Source: Xenorhabdus ishibashii (GTDB lineage: Bacteria; Pseudomonadota; Gammaproteobacteria; Enterobacterales; Enterobacteriaceae). Taken from it: a stretch of DNA of 64,000 nucleotides. The stretch spans positions 806,001 through 870,000 of the forward strand of contig NZ_NJAK01000001.1 in NCBI RefSeq assembly GCF_002632755.1, written 5' to 3'. The notes beneath the pieces are model-generated. The model made no database searches, was not told where the DNA came from, and was given only the letters and a program-made list of their open reading frames with translations. Made by a program: the position numbers and the translations under genes. Of this stretch, positions 10,784-21,152 are shown piece after piece; the stretch's first letter is position 1; every line of letters starts with the position of its first letter.

Positions 10784-11160
10784 TTAGGATAACTCGGCTC
10801 TCATATGCGGAGTATAGAACTCCTCCAGTGCAGCAATTTCATCATTACTAAGAGATGCATTCATACAACAAGTATTGTCTATAAGTTGCTCTACTGATGT
10901 CACACCAACAATTGGTGAAGCGATTGATGGTTTAGATAACAACCAAGCTAAAGCTACATGTGCAGGCTTACATGCTTTACTTGCTGCGAGGTCATGTAGA
11001 ACAGAAATTATTTTTTCATCACTCTGCTTTGCGGGCTCATATAGCCATGACAATACCTTGTCAGATTGTGTACGAGTAGTATCAGTCTTCTTTGCAAGTT
11101 TACCTCTGGCCAATGGACTCCATGGTGTAACCCCAATTCCTTCGGAAATAAAATAAGTGA
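10784..11160 (-). pseudogene. Aldo/keto reductase, C-terminal fragment
   Basis: Only the last third of an aldo/keto reductase remains. The frame can be read from about 11145 as SEGIGVTPWSPLARGKLA, typical of the phosphate-binding region, then through VALAWLLSKPSIASPIVGV (NADP-binding segment) to the stop at 10784. The N-terminal TIM-barrel strands with the catalytic Tyr and Lys are absent. The break coincides with an IS3-type end (TGGTCAATAAAAATTGGTCA near 11165), so an IS event probably removed the 5' part. A 109-codon frame starts at 11113 but is unlikely to make a functional enzyme. Confidence 0.75.
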
Positions 11161-11470
11161 AGTGGTCAATAAAAATTGGTCACTGACTTAGCGTTTTCCC
11201 AAAATAATCGTTCTGATTCGTTGGGGGCAATCTATTGTTATACCAATGGAGCCGAAGCTGGCTATAATAACCGATTATATAATTCGTGATGGAATGAAAG
11301 TCTGCTCTAAAATCTGAATATCCTTCTTCAGGAACCCATTCACTTTTCAAGCTCCTGAAAATGCTGTGGTCGAACATCAATGGAAACATTACTTGATGGA
11401 AAACGACTCTGAGCAGAAAAAATCTGAACCAGATTTAACCTGACAGACACCAGTATAAATAACCGATAAC
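11160..11470 (-). mobile_element. IS3-family transposase 3' end joined to another IS end
   Basis: On the minus strand, 11389-11180 encodes a C-terminal IS3-type OrfB piece: WVPEEGYSDF, then YYSQLRLHWYNNRLPP, ending shortly before a TTTTTATTGACCA terminal sequence. Upstream, 11366-11460 is a different IS end with TGTCAGGTTAAATCTGGTTC and the TGACAGACACC repeat. Nearly the same sequence recurs at 41905-42005. Both pieces are remnants. From 11470 to 11720 I see no coding potential. Confidence 0.75.
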
Positions 11471-11720
11471 TGTCAGATCGAGTTTGAGCTAATACACCTT
11501 AAACAGTCATATTTAATAAGATGAAATGTTTATTACACAAAATCGTAAACAGGACTCCCAATGATCCTTTACGTTGAGGATTTTATAGAATTAATATCTT
11601 ATAGTATTGAGTATAAACTTTTACGCAGTCATTCTAATGCTCTCTTATGATTATCATTACTAGGATCTTTTATTTTTATATACTATGCACTAGTAGACTG
11701 CACTGCCTTACCTGATAGTA

Positions 11721-12599
11721 GGGTCTGTTGATGTTTTAAGGTCATAATTCATTCAACCCACATGGGCAACCAGACAATGATAAACGCCAGAGCCAATATA
11801 CTGGCGTAATTCCGTTCAAGCTTATCGTATCTTGTTGCTATTGCACGAAAATGTTTAACCCTAGCGAACGCATTCTCCACCAAATGACGATAACGATATA
11901 AACATTTATCAATCTGTTTATCCGATTTTCGGCTATTTTTCCGGTAGGGAATAATCGGCGTTGCTCCTTGCTGTTCAATATGATTTCTGAAAGCCTGACT
12001 GTCGTACCCTTTGTCAGCTATCACAAAGTCCGAAGGGGGCGATTGTTCGACTAAACTTTCAGCATGAACAATGTCATGCACTTGTCCCCCGGACAATTCA
12101 AAATGAACAGGCAAGCCATAACTATCGACGGCCAAATGAATTTTGGTTGAACGTCCACCACAACTTTTGCCAATCGCCTCATCATCATCTGAAGCCGCTC
12201 CGGCACTGTGCTGATGAGCACGGACGATACTCCCATCAATAAACAACCATTCCCTATCAGCAAACCCAGATAACCACTTGAAAATGAGCTGTAAAACCCC
12301 TTTCTTTGACCACGCATTGAAACGTTGAAAGACACTATTCCATTTGCCGAATTCTGGCGGTAAATCGCGCCAGGGAACGCTCGTTCTCATTCGGTAAAGA
12401 ATGCCTTCAACGGTCAAACGGTGTTCAGGTTTGTGATAAATCCAACCCGCATGTTGCATTAACGCAGATAGCTTATTCCATTGGAGATCTGTTAACATAG
12501 TTCGCGGCATGATGGTGAGGTCTGGTTGTTTTTTGGCGAAAGTAATTATACCAAATCATCATGCTGTTTAATAATCCCTCACAAAACATCAACACGCCC
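11721..12599 (-). mobile_element. Complete IS5-family element, copy 1 (879 bp)
   Basis: The ends are GGGTCTGTTGATGTTTTAA at the left and the inverted form of GGGCGTGTTGATGTTTTGT at the right, imperfect inverted repeats. Flanking TA at 11719-11720 and 12600-12601 is the likely target duplication, which fits the IS427-type group of IS5. A copy of exactly the same length sits at 50488-51366 in the opposite orientation. The predicted transposases differ at one residue (ILALAF here, MLALAF there), which points to recent transposition. Confidence 0.9.
11749..12510 (-). CDS. IS5-family transposase
   Basis: A 253-residue DDE transposase in a single frame. The N-terminal DUF4096-type part (LTDLQWNKLSALMQ, then PWRDLPPEFGKW) is followed by the DDE core: first Asp in FIDGSIVRAH, second Asp in VIADKGYDSQAF and the Glu in VENAFARVKHFR. 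It is intact and probably active. It occupies almost all of the 879-bp element. Confidence 0.93.
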   Translation of the reverse strand: MPRTMLTDLQWNKLSALMQHAGWIYHKPEHRLTVEGILYRMRTSVPWRDLPPEFGKWNSVFQRFNAWSKKGVLQLIFKWLSGFADREWLFIDGSIVRAHQHSAGAASDDDEAIGKSCGGRSTKIHLAVDSYGLPVHFELSGGQVHDIVHAESLVEQSPPSDFVIADKGYDSQAFRNHIEQQGATPIIPYRKNSRKSDKQIDKCLYRYRHLVENAFARVKHFRAIATRYDKLERNYASILALAFIIVWLPMWVE

Positions 12600-12622
12600 T
12601 AATTTTCTTGGTTTATTTTTCG

Positions 12623-13804
12623 TTATAAACTCGCATTTTCAAATGCCTGAGACAAATCAGCTATCAGATCATCTGCATTTTCAATACCGACAGAGATACG
12701 AAGCAGTTGTGGCGTAATTCCGGCAGCCAGACGCTTTTCCAGCGGAATAGAAGCATGGGTCATAGTAAATGGCTGACCAATTAAGCTCTCCACTCCTCCT
12801 AAACTTTCCGCCAATGTGAACAGTTGCAGTGCTTTAATAATACGACACGTATAATCTTCATCTCCTTTCAGTACGATAGAGATCATGCCACCAAAACCTC
12901 GCATCTGACGCTTTGCCAATTCATGCTGAGGATGAGAAGCAAGGCCAGGGTAATACACTTTCTCAATTTGTGGCTGCTGTTCAAGCCAACGTGCAATCTT
13001 CTCTGCACTGTCAATATGGCGCTCCATGCGCAGCGCTAATGTCCGGATACCACGCAGAACAAGGAAACTACTGAACGGATCAAGAATGCCACCAATGGAA
13101 TTTTGCAGGAAAGCAACTTGCTCGGCTAACTCTGCGTTATTTCCCACCACCGCAAGGCCAGCGACAACATCAGAATGACCATTCAGGTACTTAGTTGCAG
13201 AGTGCACAACAATATCAAAACCCAAATCAAGCGGACGCTGAATATAAGGGGAAGCAAACGTGTTATCTGCCACGCTGATAATATTATGCCGCTTAGCAAT
13301 CTGGGCAATCGCCGTTAAGTCAGCCAATTTCAGCAGTGGGTTAGTGGGAGTTTCCACCCAAATCATTTTAGTATCAGGCTGAATTGCCGCTTCCAACGCC
13401 GCAGTATCCCCCGCTTCAATATAAGTGACTCTCAGACCTGCCGTCCGGCGACGCACTTTTTCCAACAGTCGGTAAGTCCCACCATAAAGATCGTCTACCG
13501 CAATGATGTGACTGTCTTTATCAAGTAGCTCCAGGATGGTCGAACTGGCGGCCAGACCAGAGCCAAAAGCATAACCACGTGTGCCATTCTCCAATTCAGC
13601 AATCGCACGCTCTAAAGCATCACGCGTCGGATTCCCGCTACGGGAATATTCATATCCAGTATGCTGGCCAGGTGCAGGCTGAGCATAAGTGGATGTGGCA
13701 TAGATTGCGGGCATCACTGCACCAGTGTGATCAGGTACATAGCCTGCATGAACGCTTTGTGTATCAAATTTAATCTTATTCTTAGTCCTATCAAACTTAG
13801 CCAT
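12623..13804 (-). CDS. Cystathionine gamma-synthase/lyase family PLP enzyme
   Basis: A Cys/Met-metabolism PLP enzyme of fold type I. Seen are YEYSRSGNPTRDALE (near residue 55), the FGSGLAASS phosphate site, VADNTFASPYIQRP and the PLP lysine in VHSATKYLNGHSD. I chose the ATG at 13804 because AGGAA lies eight bases upstream; this gives 393 residues, whereas the longer frame to 13846 would run into the preceding gene. It is 20 bases downstream of a cystathionine beta-synthase, so the pair probably does reverse transsulfuration (homocysteine to cystathionine to cysteine). Whether lyase or synthase activity dominates is not clear from sequence. Confidence 0.85.
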   Translation of the reverse strand: MAKFDRTKNKIKFDTQSVHAGYVPDHTGAVMPAIYATSTYAQPAPGQHTGYEYSRSGNPTRDALERAIAELENGTRGYAFGSGLAASSTILELLDKDSHIIAVDDLYGGTYRLLEKVRRRTAGLRVTYIEAGDTAALEAAIQPDTKMIWVETPTNPLLKLADLTAIAQIAKRHNIISVADNTFASPYIQRPLDLGFDIVVHSATKYLNGHSDVVAGLAVVGNNAELAEQVAFLQNSIGGILDPFSSFLVLRGIRTLALRMERHIDSAEKIARWLEQQPQIEKVYYPGLASHPQHELAKRQMRGFGGMISIVLKGDEDYTCRIIKALQLFTLAESLGGVESLIGQPFTMTHASIPLEKRLAAGITPQLLRISVGIENADDLIADLSQAFENASL

Positions 13805-13824
13805 TAATTTATTCCTGAAAGAGA

Positions 13825-15198
13825 TTAATTGAGTTGTTGACGCCATGCGTTCAGTACATCGGTACGAGTAACAAGACCCAAGAAATGATTGTCATCATCA
13901 ACAATCAGGGCCACATGACCAGCATCAAAAGTAGCAATTAACTGCTCCAGTGACGCTTTTTTATTGAGCGTATGAACCTGATTGGTCATCGCTTCAGTAA
14001 CAGGCAACGAGAAATTTCGTGAATCGGCCTGAATGGTATGCATGAGATCCCATTCATCAATGAGTCCGACAACTTGATCGTTCTCAATCACCGGTAACTG
14101 TGAAATGTCATACAGGCGCATGCGGCTATAAGCGATCTGCAAGGTATCTTGCGGGGAAACTGAGACCGTTGCACCATCCTTATAACGATAAGTAATATAA
14201 TCGCTCAAATTATTTTCTTGTGGTTGTGAACATAGCCCTTGTTCCAATAGCCAGTAATCATTAAACATCTTCGACAGATATTTGTTTCCACTGTCACAAG
14301 CTAACGTCACTACACGTTTCGGCATTGTTTGTGCACGACAATAACGTAGCGCCGCCGCTAACAATGTTCCTGAAGAAGAGCCAGCCAAGATCCCTTCTGT
14401 CAGTAGTAAATCACGGGCGCAGGTAAACGCTTCTGCATCGGTAATACGATAAGCATGGTGAACCTGAGAAAAATCGCCAAGAGGCGGGACAAAATCCTCT
14501 CCGATACCTTCCACAAACCAACTGCCCGCTTCGTCATAGTGACCATGCTCAACATAATCGGCAAGAATAGAACCTTTAGGATCTGCGAGAACAAATTCCG
14601 TATGAGGGGAAACTTTCTTAAAATACTGGCTCAAGCCACCAAGAGTCCCGCCAGAACCGACCCCCACTACCACAGCATCGACATTCTGCTCCATCTGCTG
14701 CCAAATCTCCGGCCCCGTGGTAGTAAGATGCGCGGCTGAGTTTGCAGAATTATTGAATTGATCAATATAATAAGCTCCGCTGATCTCTTTCGACAGGCGC
14801 AGAGCATAGTCTTGATAATATTCTGGATGCCCTTTTCCGACATCAGAGCGTGTCAGGCGGACATCGATTCCCAGTGCTCGCAGGTGATAAATTTTTTCCC
14901 TGCTCATCTTATCAGGTACAACCAAAATGAGTTTATAACCCTTCATGGCGGCAACCAACGCCAATCCAATTCCCGTATTACCTGCCGTGGCTTCAATAAT
15001 AGTGCCCCCTGATTTTAACAATCCCTGTTTTTCTGCCTGTTCAATCATTGAAAGTGCAACACGATCCTTAATCGATCCGCCCGGATTCTGATTCTCTAAC
15101 TTAATGAATAGCTGGCACGATCCTGTATCCAGATGAGTCAATTCCAGTAGCGGTGTATTCCCTATCAGTTCAAGAACCGAACGTGGTGCTGCCATATT
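13825..15198 (-). CDS. Cystathionine beta-synthase
   Basis: The 457-residue protein (start ATG at 15198 after AAGAGG) has the fold-type II PLP domain: LIGNTPLLELTHLD, Lys in NPGGSIKDRVA, EATAGNTGIGLA and the phosphate loop GVGSGGTLGG. Two C-terminal CBS (Bateman) domains follow (about residues 335-455, with SQLPVIENDQVVGLIDE and LIVDDDNHFLGLVTRTDVL). That domain order is typical of cystathionine beta-synthase rather than CysK/CysM. It condenses homocysteine with serine, and its partner gene downstream completes cysteine formation. A longer reading to 15285 lacks a good ribosome site. Confidence 0.88.
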   Translation of the reverse strand, partial: NMAAPRSVLELIGNTPLLELTHLDTGSCQLFIKLENQNPGGSIKDRVALSMIEQAEKQGLLKSGGTIIEATAGNTGIGLALVAAMKGYKLILVVPDKMSREKIYHLRALGIDVRLTRSDVGKGHPEYYQDYALRLSKEISGAYYIDQFNNSANSAAHLTTTGPEIWQQMEQNVDAVVVGVGSGGTLGGLSQYFKKVSPHTEFVLADPKGSILADYVEHGHYDEAGSWFVEGIGEDFVPPLGDFSQVHHAYRITDAEAFTCARDLLLTEGILAGSSSGTLLAAALRYCRAQTMPKRVVTLACDSGNKYLSKMFNDYWLLEQGLCSQPQENNLSDYITYRYKDGATVSVSPQDTLQIAYSRMRLYDISQLPVIENDQVVGLIDEWDLMHTIQADSRNFSLPVTEAMTNQVHTLNKKASLEQLIATFDAGHVALIVDDDNHFLGLVTRTDVLNAWRQQLN

Positions 15199-15285
15199 TG
15201 CCTCTTGATAATCAGTAAAATTTGCAAATAAAACTTTCAGATTGGGAAAGAATAACGCTGCATAGCAATCAATTTGAAAGAACAA

Positions 15286-15576
15286 AAGAAAACTACATAT
15301 AACAAAAGGGAATTAATTAATTCAATATTGATAAATTAAATTCTGCTCCCAACTTATTAATTTATCATTTAATAATAAATTAATTCTAATAACAGGAATT
15401 TTATGGAAATAAAATCCTCATAATAATAGTTTCATTGCAATCTAAACAAAATATCAATCAATCTGTATATTCCTTAATCCAGAAAATTCGGTAAGATGGC
15501 TACAGCTAAATTACATAAAATAAACATTTCAATAACCAATCACCTCAACAACAAAGAACAAACAAAAGAGGCATCT
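15286..15576. other. AT-rich divergent intergenic region
   Basis: About 290 bases of very AT-rich DNA between the divergent beta-synthase and lipase genes, with several TTAATTAATT/AATTAAT runs near 15312-15390. It must hold both promoters. I see no RNA gene or convincing operator. Confidence 0.5.
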
Positions 15577-16449
15577 ATGTATACATACAGAGAGGCCGCC
15601 AATTTTGCGGCATTCGTGTTATATGCAGCGAAAATGAATGAACAGTACTACAATAATCCAACTCCTCCAGCCGATCCGCGCATTGAAGAAAACGGATGGA
15701 AAGTTATAGCCTATCTCTCAGCCAATGATCTGTCTTTCTCAGTAACGCCCAGAAAAAGCGAATTGCCCGATCATGTCTGTTATGGCTATGTGGCAAAAAA
15801 AGTGACCGAAAAAAACCATTTTCCAGAAGAACATATTATTGCCATACGTGGAACCGATCCCACCATTTTGCTAGAAGATGTCCATGATGGACTGATTAAT
15901 TTTATATCACCGTGGATCCGCTTCCCCAGGATAGAAGTCAGCCAGGGGTTTTTTAGCGTCTACGACTCCATGAAGCTGATTACCATTGAATCTGAATCTC
16001 ACCGTGATTACAGCAATCTCAAATTAGCTGAAGCGATTGCTCAATTTATAGGGATAAATAATCAATTCACTATCGTCGGTCACAGTGTTGGCGCAGCAAT
16101 TGCATCCTATTTGATGTATGAAATTGGCCCTATAACCCTCAATCACTCAGCCTGCTTATTTGCCTGCCCAAGACCAGGAAACAGAGAATTCTCCAAACAC
16201 GTTACCCAAAACTTTAGCAATTTTGCGGTGTTCAACTATCTCGATGATGTCATACCTCATCTGCCCCCTAAAATCTTGGGATATGCCTCATTGGACTATA
16301 TCAACGAGTTTAAACCTCAAACCAATGTAGATATTTCAGATGGGCCGTTATGTAGCCACTATTTAATCGACTACATTGCCAGATTAGATTTAGATGTGTT
16401 CAAAAGAGTCACAAAATACGGTGATGTTGATTCCTGTATTAATTTATAG
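15577..16449 (+). CDS. Lipase, class 3 family
   Basis: An alpha/beta hydrolase of 290 residues from the ATG at 15577, which follows AAAAGAGG; an upstream in-frame ATG at 15496 has no good ribosome site. The nucleophile elbow is GHSVGAA with Ser170, and the class-3 signature Asp lies in NYLDDVIPHLPP. A late His (CSHYLIDY) completes a plausible triad. No signal peptide is seen. An exported protein is encoded three bases downstream, an arrangement reminiscent of lipase effector/immunity pairs. That link is inference; a simple extracellular or intracellular lipase is also possible. Confidence 0.82.
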   Translation: MYTYREAANFAAFVLYAAKMNEQYYNNPTPPADPRIEENGWKVIAYLSANDLSFSVTPRKSELPDHVCYGYVAKKVTEKNHFPEEHIIAIRGTDPTILLEDVHDGLINFISPWIRFPRIEVSQGFFSVYDSMKLITIESESHRDYSNLKLAEAIAQFIGINNQFTIVGHSVGAAIASYLMYEIGPITLNHSACLFACPRPGNREFSKHVTQNFSNFAVFNYLDDVIPHLPPKILGYASLDYINEFKPQTNVDISDGPLCSHYLIDYIARLDLDVFKRVTKYGDVDSCINL

Positions 16450-16484
16450 TCATGAACTCATCATCAACAAACGGGAGCATAAAG

Positions 16485-16931
16485 ATGAAATGGCGTGGTT
16501 ACACATACAGTGTAATATTAATGGCAAGCAGCCTATTTTCCCCTGCATTATGGGCAAAAGGGGAAGCGCATTTGTTATTCCACATGGGATTGGGAGCCAG
16601 CGGTAAATTCTTTGTGGGTGGTACACTGCAAAATAAAGGCGACCAGCCTGTGGCGGGGGGGTATCTGGCCATTTTACCTCTTAATGCTAAATGTGAGCCA
16701 GATACACTGACAGTGTACTCATTTGAACCATTGGCGTCAGGGGAAAAGAAAGAATTTCGTATCCCGATAAATATCCCACTAAGTAGTTATCATTTGATTG
16801 GTTTTGGTGCCTATGATGATATGGGCTTTCCTCTTCCCGCCATAGATGAAACAGCAAAAATCATTCAAGAGCGTGAACCCAGTGAGCGCAAAGCATGTCA
16901 ATCAGCCCGAACACTAACATCAGCCAATTAG
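16485..16931 (+). CDS. Exported protein of unknown function, partner of the lipase
   Basis: From the ATG at 16485 (GGGAG upstream) the product is 148 residues with a clear signal peptide: MKWRGYTYSVILMASSLFSPALWAKG, cut likely after LWA. The mature part is a small beta-rich domain with two Cys (KCEPDTL and RKACQSA) that could form a periplasmic disulfide. I do not recognise the family. An alternative start at 16452 adds 11 residues. It is followed by a strong terminator, so the lipase and this gene form a two-gene unit. Confidence 0.7.
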   Translation: MKWRGYTYSVILMASSLFSPALWAKGEAHLLFHMGLGASGKFFVGGTLQNKGDQPVAGGYLAILPLNAKCEPDTLTVYSFEPLASGEKKEFRIPINIPLSSYHLIGFGAYDDMGFPLPAIDETAKIIQEREPSERKACQSARTLTSAN

Positions 16932-16956
16932 CCTACAACCCAAAGATTGTAATATT

Positions 16957-16991
16957 AGGATGGTTTATTTTTGATAAACCATCCTTTTTAT
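16957..16991 (+). terminator. Rho-independent terminator after lipase pair
   Basis: AGGATGGTTTAT and ATAAACCATCCT form a perfect 12-bp stem with a TTTTG loop, followed by TTTTAT. It lies between convergent genes and could serve both strands. Confidence 0.85.
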
Positions 16992-17014
16992 AACCCATTA
17001 TTTCTCATAAAAAT

Positions 17015-17722
17015 TTATTGCGTGATTTTTCCATCCGTATTGATCCGTAATAATGCAAACCCATCCCAACCTTTTTCCCCCACAGTCTGTAAAGCCGTAA
17101 CAGTCAGTTCAGGGTAATTGGACATTTTATCCAATGCCTGACGCACACCTTCGACCGACTCACTCCGCTGCTCATGTACAATTTCGCCTTCGCGGATCAT
17201 ATTATCCATGATGATAATGCTTCCCGGACGACCCAACTTGACAGCCCAATCCAGATACAATGGACTGTTTTGTTTATCAGCATCAATAAAAATCAAATCA
17301 AAGGGAACCTCAGAACTTAGCGTCTGCAAGGTTTCGCTGGCTTCTCCCACGATAATTTTGATTTTGTGGGCAAGCTGCGCTCTTTCAATATTGTACTGGG
17401 CTACTTCGGCTACGCGGGGATCTTTTTCCAATGTGAATAGGATCCCATCATCAGGCAATCCCTTTGCCATGTATTGGGCGCTATATCCTCCCAATGTGCC
17501 AATTTCGAGAATACGCTTTGCGCCACTAATTTGTACCATCATCATCAAAAACTGCCCTTGCAGCGCAGAGACATTAATGGCTGGTAAGCCTTGAGTGACC
17601 ATATATTCAAGAGTTTGTTCAAGGTGCAGAGATTTAGGTAACAAGGCTTGTTTAAGGTAATCGTCAACTTCTGTCCACTGTGGCTGGAGCGTTGTTAGCT
17701 GTGCGTTGTAACTCACGATCAT
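17015..17722 (-). CDS. SAM-dependent O-methyltransferase (COMT/CCoAOMT-like)
   Basis: A 235-residue class I methyltransferase of the caffeoyl-CoA O-methyltransferase-like group. Motif I is VLEIGTLGGYSA, followed by the acidic FTLEKDPR and metal-site-like FIDADKQNSPLYLDW and IIMDNMIREG. It starts after GAAGGGAG. The family methylates catechol-type hydroxyls with a divalent metal; the natural substrate here is unknown. It lies downstream of galK on the same strand, but an 80-bp gap leaves the link to gal uncertain. Confidence 0.85.
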   Translation of the reverse strand: MIVSYNAQLTTLQPQWTEVDDYLKQALLPKSLHLEQTLEYMVTQGLPAINVSALQGQFLMMMVQISGAKRILEIGTLGGYSAQYMAKGLPDDGILFTLEKDPRVAEVAQYNIERAQLAHKIKIIVGEASETLQTLSSEVPFDLIFIDADKQNSPLYLDWAVKLGRPGSIIIMDNMIREGEIVHEQRSESVEGVRQALDKMSNYPELTVTALQTVGEKGWDGFALLRINTDGKITQ

Positions 17723-17799
17723 ACTCCCTTCATTGTTAACGTTAGGTATTGAGAGAACATACCATTTAGGAAAAACTTTTTCGACGCGCTATCTTTTGC

Positions 17800-18954
17800 T
17801 TATTCCAGTTGGCTTGCACCTTTTGTGGCCTGACAAAGATAGATATCCGCTTTTAAACCTGTTTTAGCCTTGTATTGTTGCTCAATCGCCCTTTCGACAC
17901 TTTTCACCAAATCAGGAAGAACCAACGCCACCACACAACCACCAAAACCACCCCCTGTCATACGGACACCGCCGTGATCGCCAATCACATCTTTAACAAT
18001 CGCCACCAGCACATCTATTTCACGGACAGTAATGTCAAAATCATCACGCATGGAAATATGAGATGCAGCCATAAGCTGACCAAGGAGAAATAAATCACCA
18101 GCATTTAAAGCATCAGCCGCCAATTTAGTCCGCAAATTTTCACTGATCACATGGCGAGCCCGTTTGGCGAGCAATGTATCGAGTAACGTTTGATTAGCAT
18201 TGAAATCCTCAAGAGTGATATCACGCAATGTTTTCACTCCCAACAAATGAGCGGCTTCTTCACATTGCTGTCTGCGTAGGTTGTATTCGCTATCCACCAG
18301 GCCACGCTGTTTATTAGAATTGATTATCATCACAACCACTTGATCAGGCATACGTATAGATCGTGTTGTCAACGTGAGGCAATCGATCAACAAAGCGTGA
18401 TCCTCTTCGCCACAAGCAGAGATTAACTGATCCATAATGCCAGAATTGCAACCGACAAATTGGTTTTCTGCTTGCTGCCCGCTCAATGCAATCATTTTGG
18501 GGCTAATATCGAGTTGATAAAGCGACTTAATGGTTTGCCCAACCACGACTTCCAATGACGCAGATGAACTCAAACCCGCACCTTGTGGAATATTGCCACT
18601 AATGACGAGATCCATACCACCAAATGCATAACCACTCTCCACCAAAGAGTTCACCACACCACGGATGTAATTCGCCCATATTTTTTCTGGCTGAAAGAGA
18701 ATGGGTTGGCAAAGATCAAATTCATCACACTGATTATGATAATCAACAGCTATCACTCTGACACGCATATCCCCACGCTTAGCGGCGGCAACTACTGTCT
18801 GGAAATTAATCGCACAAGGCAAGACAAAACCACTGTTGTAATCCGTATGCTCACCGATAAGATTCACCCGCCCCGGCGCCTGAAAAAAATGCGTTGGAGA
18901 ATAATTAAAGCACGCCTCAAAAGATTCAGTGACGTTTTGGATTAAAGTTTTCAT
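17800..18954 (-). CDS. galK: Galactokinase
   Basis: GHMP kinase phosphorylating galactose. The galactokinase signature [19 protein letters not shown] is near residue 25, the ATP loop [17 protein letters not shown] near 115, and the C-terminal GHMP motif [14 protein letters not shown] near 335. I chose the ATG at 18954 (MKTLIQNV) because GGAGG precedes it; this gives 384 residues, close to E. coli's 382. The longer frame to 19020 would overlap galT. Confidence 0.96.
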   Translation of the reverse strand: MKTLIQNVTESFEACFNYSPTHFFQAPGRVNLIGEHTDYNSGFVLPCAINFQTVVAAAKRGDMRVRVIAVDYHNQCDEFDLCQPILFQPEKIWANYIRGVVNSLVESGYAFGGMDLVISGNIPQGAGLSSSASLEVVVGQTIKSLYQLDISPKMIALSGQQAENQFVGCNSGIMDQLISACGEEDHALLIDCLTLTTRSIRMPDQVVVMIINSNKQRGLVDSEYNLRRQQCEEAAHLLGVKTLRDITLEDFNANQTLLDTLLAKRARHVISENLRTKLAADALNAGDLFLLGQLMAASHISMRDDFDITVREIDVLVAIVKDVIGDHGGVRMTGGGFGGCVVALVLPDLVKSVERAIEQQYKAKTGLKADIYLCQATKGASQLE

Positions 18955-18988
18955 CTCTTTTTCCTCCAGAAACGTTTCCTCGCGAAAA

Positions 18989-20068
18989 TCAGCGTAGCTT
19001 AAAATGAATGTCGCTGACATCCCGTAACCGTTGGGCGGCCTGTTCTGGCGTTAAATCACGCTGAGCTGCCGCCAACATCTCATAACCCACCATAAACTTA
19101 CGGACGCTGGATGAACGTAATAACGGCGGGTAAAACAGTGCATGTAATTGCCAGTGATCAATATTGTGTTTGTGTGATATGGCATTGTCATCGCATTGAT
19201 GCTCGAAGAAAGGAGCAAAATGCCAGCCCATTGAATAGGGAAAAGCACACTGAAACAGATTATCATAGCGACTGGTCAATTTTTTCATCGCCACTGCCAG
19301 GTCATCACGTTGTGCTTCCGTCAGTTCACTCATGCGGCGGATAGGATTTTTCGGCAATAGCATCGTTTCAAACGGCCATACCGCCCAATAAGGTACAACC
19401 GCAAGCCAATATTCGGTTTCCACTACCGTACGTGCGCCATCTTTGCACTCAGCTTCAAGATAATCCACCAATAAACTAGTTCCTTGCTGACAATAATATT
19501 GCCGCAATAGTTCATCTTTACGTGCCAGCTCATCAGGCAGGAAATCACTGGCCCAAATCTGTCCATGAGGATGGGGTTGAGAACATCCCATCATTTCTCC
19601 TTTATTCTCAAAAACCTGAATCCAAATATAACGCTGGCTCAACTCCTCAATCTGCGCATTCCATGCATCAATCACATGACGGATTTGCTCCAATGGCAGC
19701 TCCGGCAATGTCTTGCTGTGATCAGGAGAAAAACAGAGAACCCGACAAACGCCACTCACTGGCTCAATTTTAAATAATGGGTTATCGGTAGGACTAATAT
19801 CAAAGCGCTCCGGTAGCAAGGCAGAATAATCATTCTGGAATATATAAACGTCCTGATAATCTGGATTACTATTACCTGAAGCACGGGTATTATTCGGGCA
19901 TAAAAAACAGTGTTCATCGTAACTTGGCAAGGCAACGTGAAGTGGTTTTTCATCAATGCCACTCCACGGTCGTTCAGTTCGGTGTGGTGAAACAATAATC
20001 CACTTACCCGTCAAAGGGTTATATCGTCTATGTGGACAATCAGCAGAATTGAATCGCATCTTTGACAT
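18989..20068 (-). CDS. galT: Galactose-1-phosphate uridylyltransferase
   Basis: A HIT-like zinc enzyme of 359 residues. The N-terminus [20 protein letters not shown] and the CFLCPNN zinc motif are typical. The active-site H-P-H motif is in [13 protein letters not shown] (nucleophile His). It exchanges UMP between UDP-glucose and galactose-1-phosphate. It lies between galE and galK in the enteric galETK order; galM does not follow galK in this window. Confidence 0.96.
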   Translation of the reverse strand: MSKMRFNSADCPHRRYNPLTGKWIIVSPHRTERPWSGIDEKPLHVALPSYDEHCFLCPNNTRASGNSNPDYQDVYIFQNDYSALLPERFDISPTDNPLFKIEPVSGVCRVLCFSPDHSKTLPELPLEQIRHVIDAWNAQIEELSQRYIWIQVFENKGEMMGCSQPHPHGQIWASDFLPDELARKDELLRQYYCQQGTSLLVDYLEAECKDGARTVVETEYWLAVVPYWAVWPFETMLLPKNPIRRMSELTEAQRDDLAVAMKKLTSRYDNLFQCAFPYSMGWHFAPFFEHQCDDNAISHKHNIDHWQLHALFYPPLLRSSSVRKFMVGYEMLAAAQRDLTPEQAAQRLRDVSDIHFKLR

Positions 20069-20132
20069 CTTGGATACCCCCTTACTTTCACCACACCCCC
20101 CTTACAGAAAGCCAAACATTTTTTGCTGTTTC

Positions 20133-21152
20133 TTACTTCGCTTTGTAGCCATTGGGATTTTGAGACTGCCAACGCCAGGCATCAGCGGTCATTTCTACGA
20201 TAGTTCGGTTTGCTTTCCAGCCTAGTTCTCGCTCGGCTTTCGCCGGGCTTGACCAACATTCTGCAATATCTCCCGGACGACGTGGACAAATTTCATAAGG
20301 CACTGGTTTGCCGCAAGCATGACTGAAAGCTTCTACCATTTCCAGTACGCTGGTGCCCTTACCTGTACCCAAATTGTAAATATGCAGTCCCGCTTTCTTA
20401 CCAACGGCATTTAAGGCAGCGACATGCCCGTCAGCCAAATCCATAACATGGATATAATCACGTACGCCAGTACCGTCGGTTGTTGGATAATCATTTCCAT
20501 ACACAGACAATTTTTCCCGACGACCTACCGCAACCTGGGCAATATAAGGCATCAAATTGTTGGGAACTCCCTGAGGATCTTCCCCCATCGTGCCAGAAGG
20601 GTGAGCACCAACTGGATTAAAATAGCGCAATAGCACCACAGACCAATCATTTTCTGCATGCTGGAGATCCGACAGACAGCGTTCAACCATATACTTACTG
20701 GTGCCATAAGGGTTAGTGGTATTACCTACCGCAGACTGTTCAGTAATAGGCACAACGTCCGGATCACCATATACCGTCGCAGATGAGCTGAAAATAATGC
20801 TTTTTACACCCGCTTTACGCATGCTACGCACCAGCACCAGCGTTCCATTGACATTATTGTCATAATATTCGATAGGTTTAGCGACAGATTCACCAACCGC
20901 TTTCAAACCTGCAAAATGAATCACTGCCTGAATTTGATGACGGGAAAAAATAGCATCAAGGAAGGATTCATCACGAATATCTCCTTCATAAAACAGTGGC
21001 TGTATCCCCGTTAATGCCTCAATGCGAGCCAGCACTTCACGATTGGCATTACACAAGTTATCGATGATGATCGGCGTCATTCCAGCTTCAATCATTTGAA
21101 CACAAGTATGGCTACCGATATATCCCATCCCACCCGTCACTAATATTTCCAC
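20133..21152 (-). CDS. galE: UDP-glucose 4-epimerase
   Basis: An extended SDR epimerase of 339 residues. It has the NAD loop VTGGMGYIGSHTCVQ at the N-terminus, Ser in FSSSATVYG, and catalytic YGTSKYM (Tyr and Lys about residues 149-153). It is the first gene of the galETK operon. The promoter must lie upstream between 21153 and about 21380. Confidence 0.97.
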   Translation of the reverse strand: MEILVTGGMGYIGSHTCVQMIEAGMTPIIIDNLCNANREVLARIEALTGIQPLFYEGDIRDESFLDAIFSRHQIQAVIHFAGLKAVGESVAKPIEYYDNNVNGTLVLVRSMRKAGVKSIIFSSSATVYGDPDVVPITEQSAVGNTTNPYGTSKYMVERCLSDLQHAENDWSVVLLRYFNPVGAHPSGTMGEDPQGVPNNLMPYIAQVAVGRREKLSVYGNDYPTTDGTGVRDYIHVMDLADGHVAALNAVGKKAGLHIYNLGTGKGTSVLEMVEAFSHACGKPVPYEICPRRPGDIAECWSSPAKAERELGWKANRTIVEMTADAWRWQSQNPNGYKAK

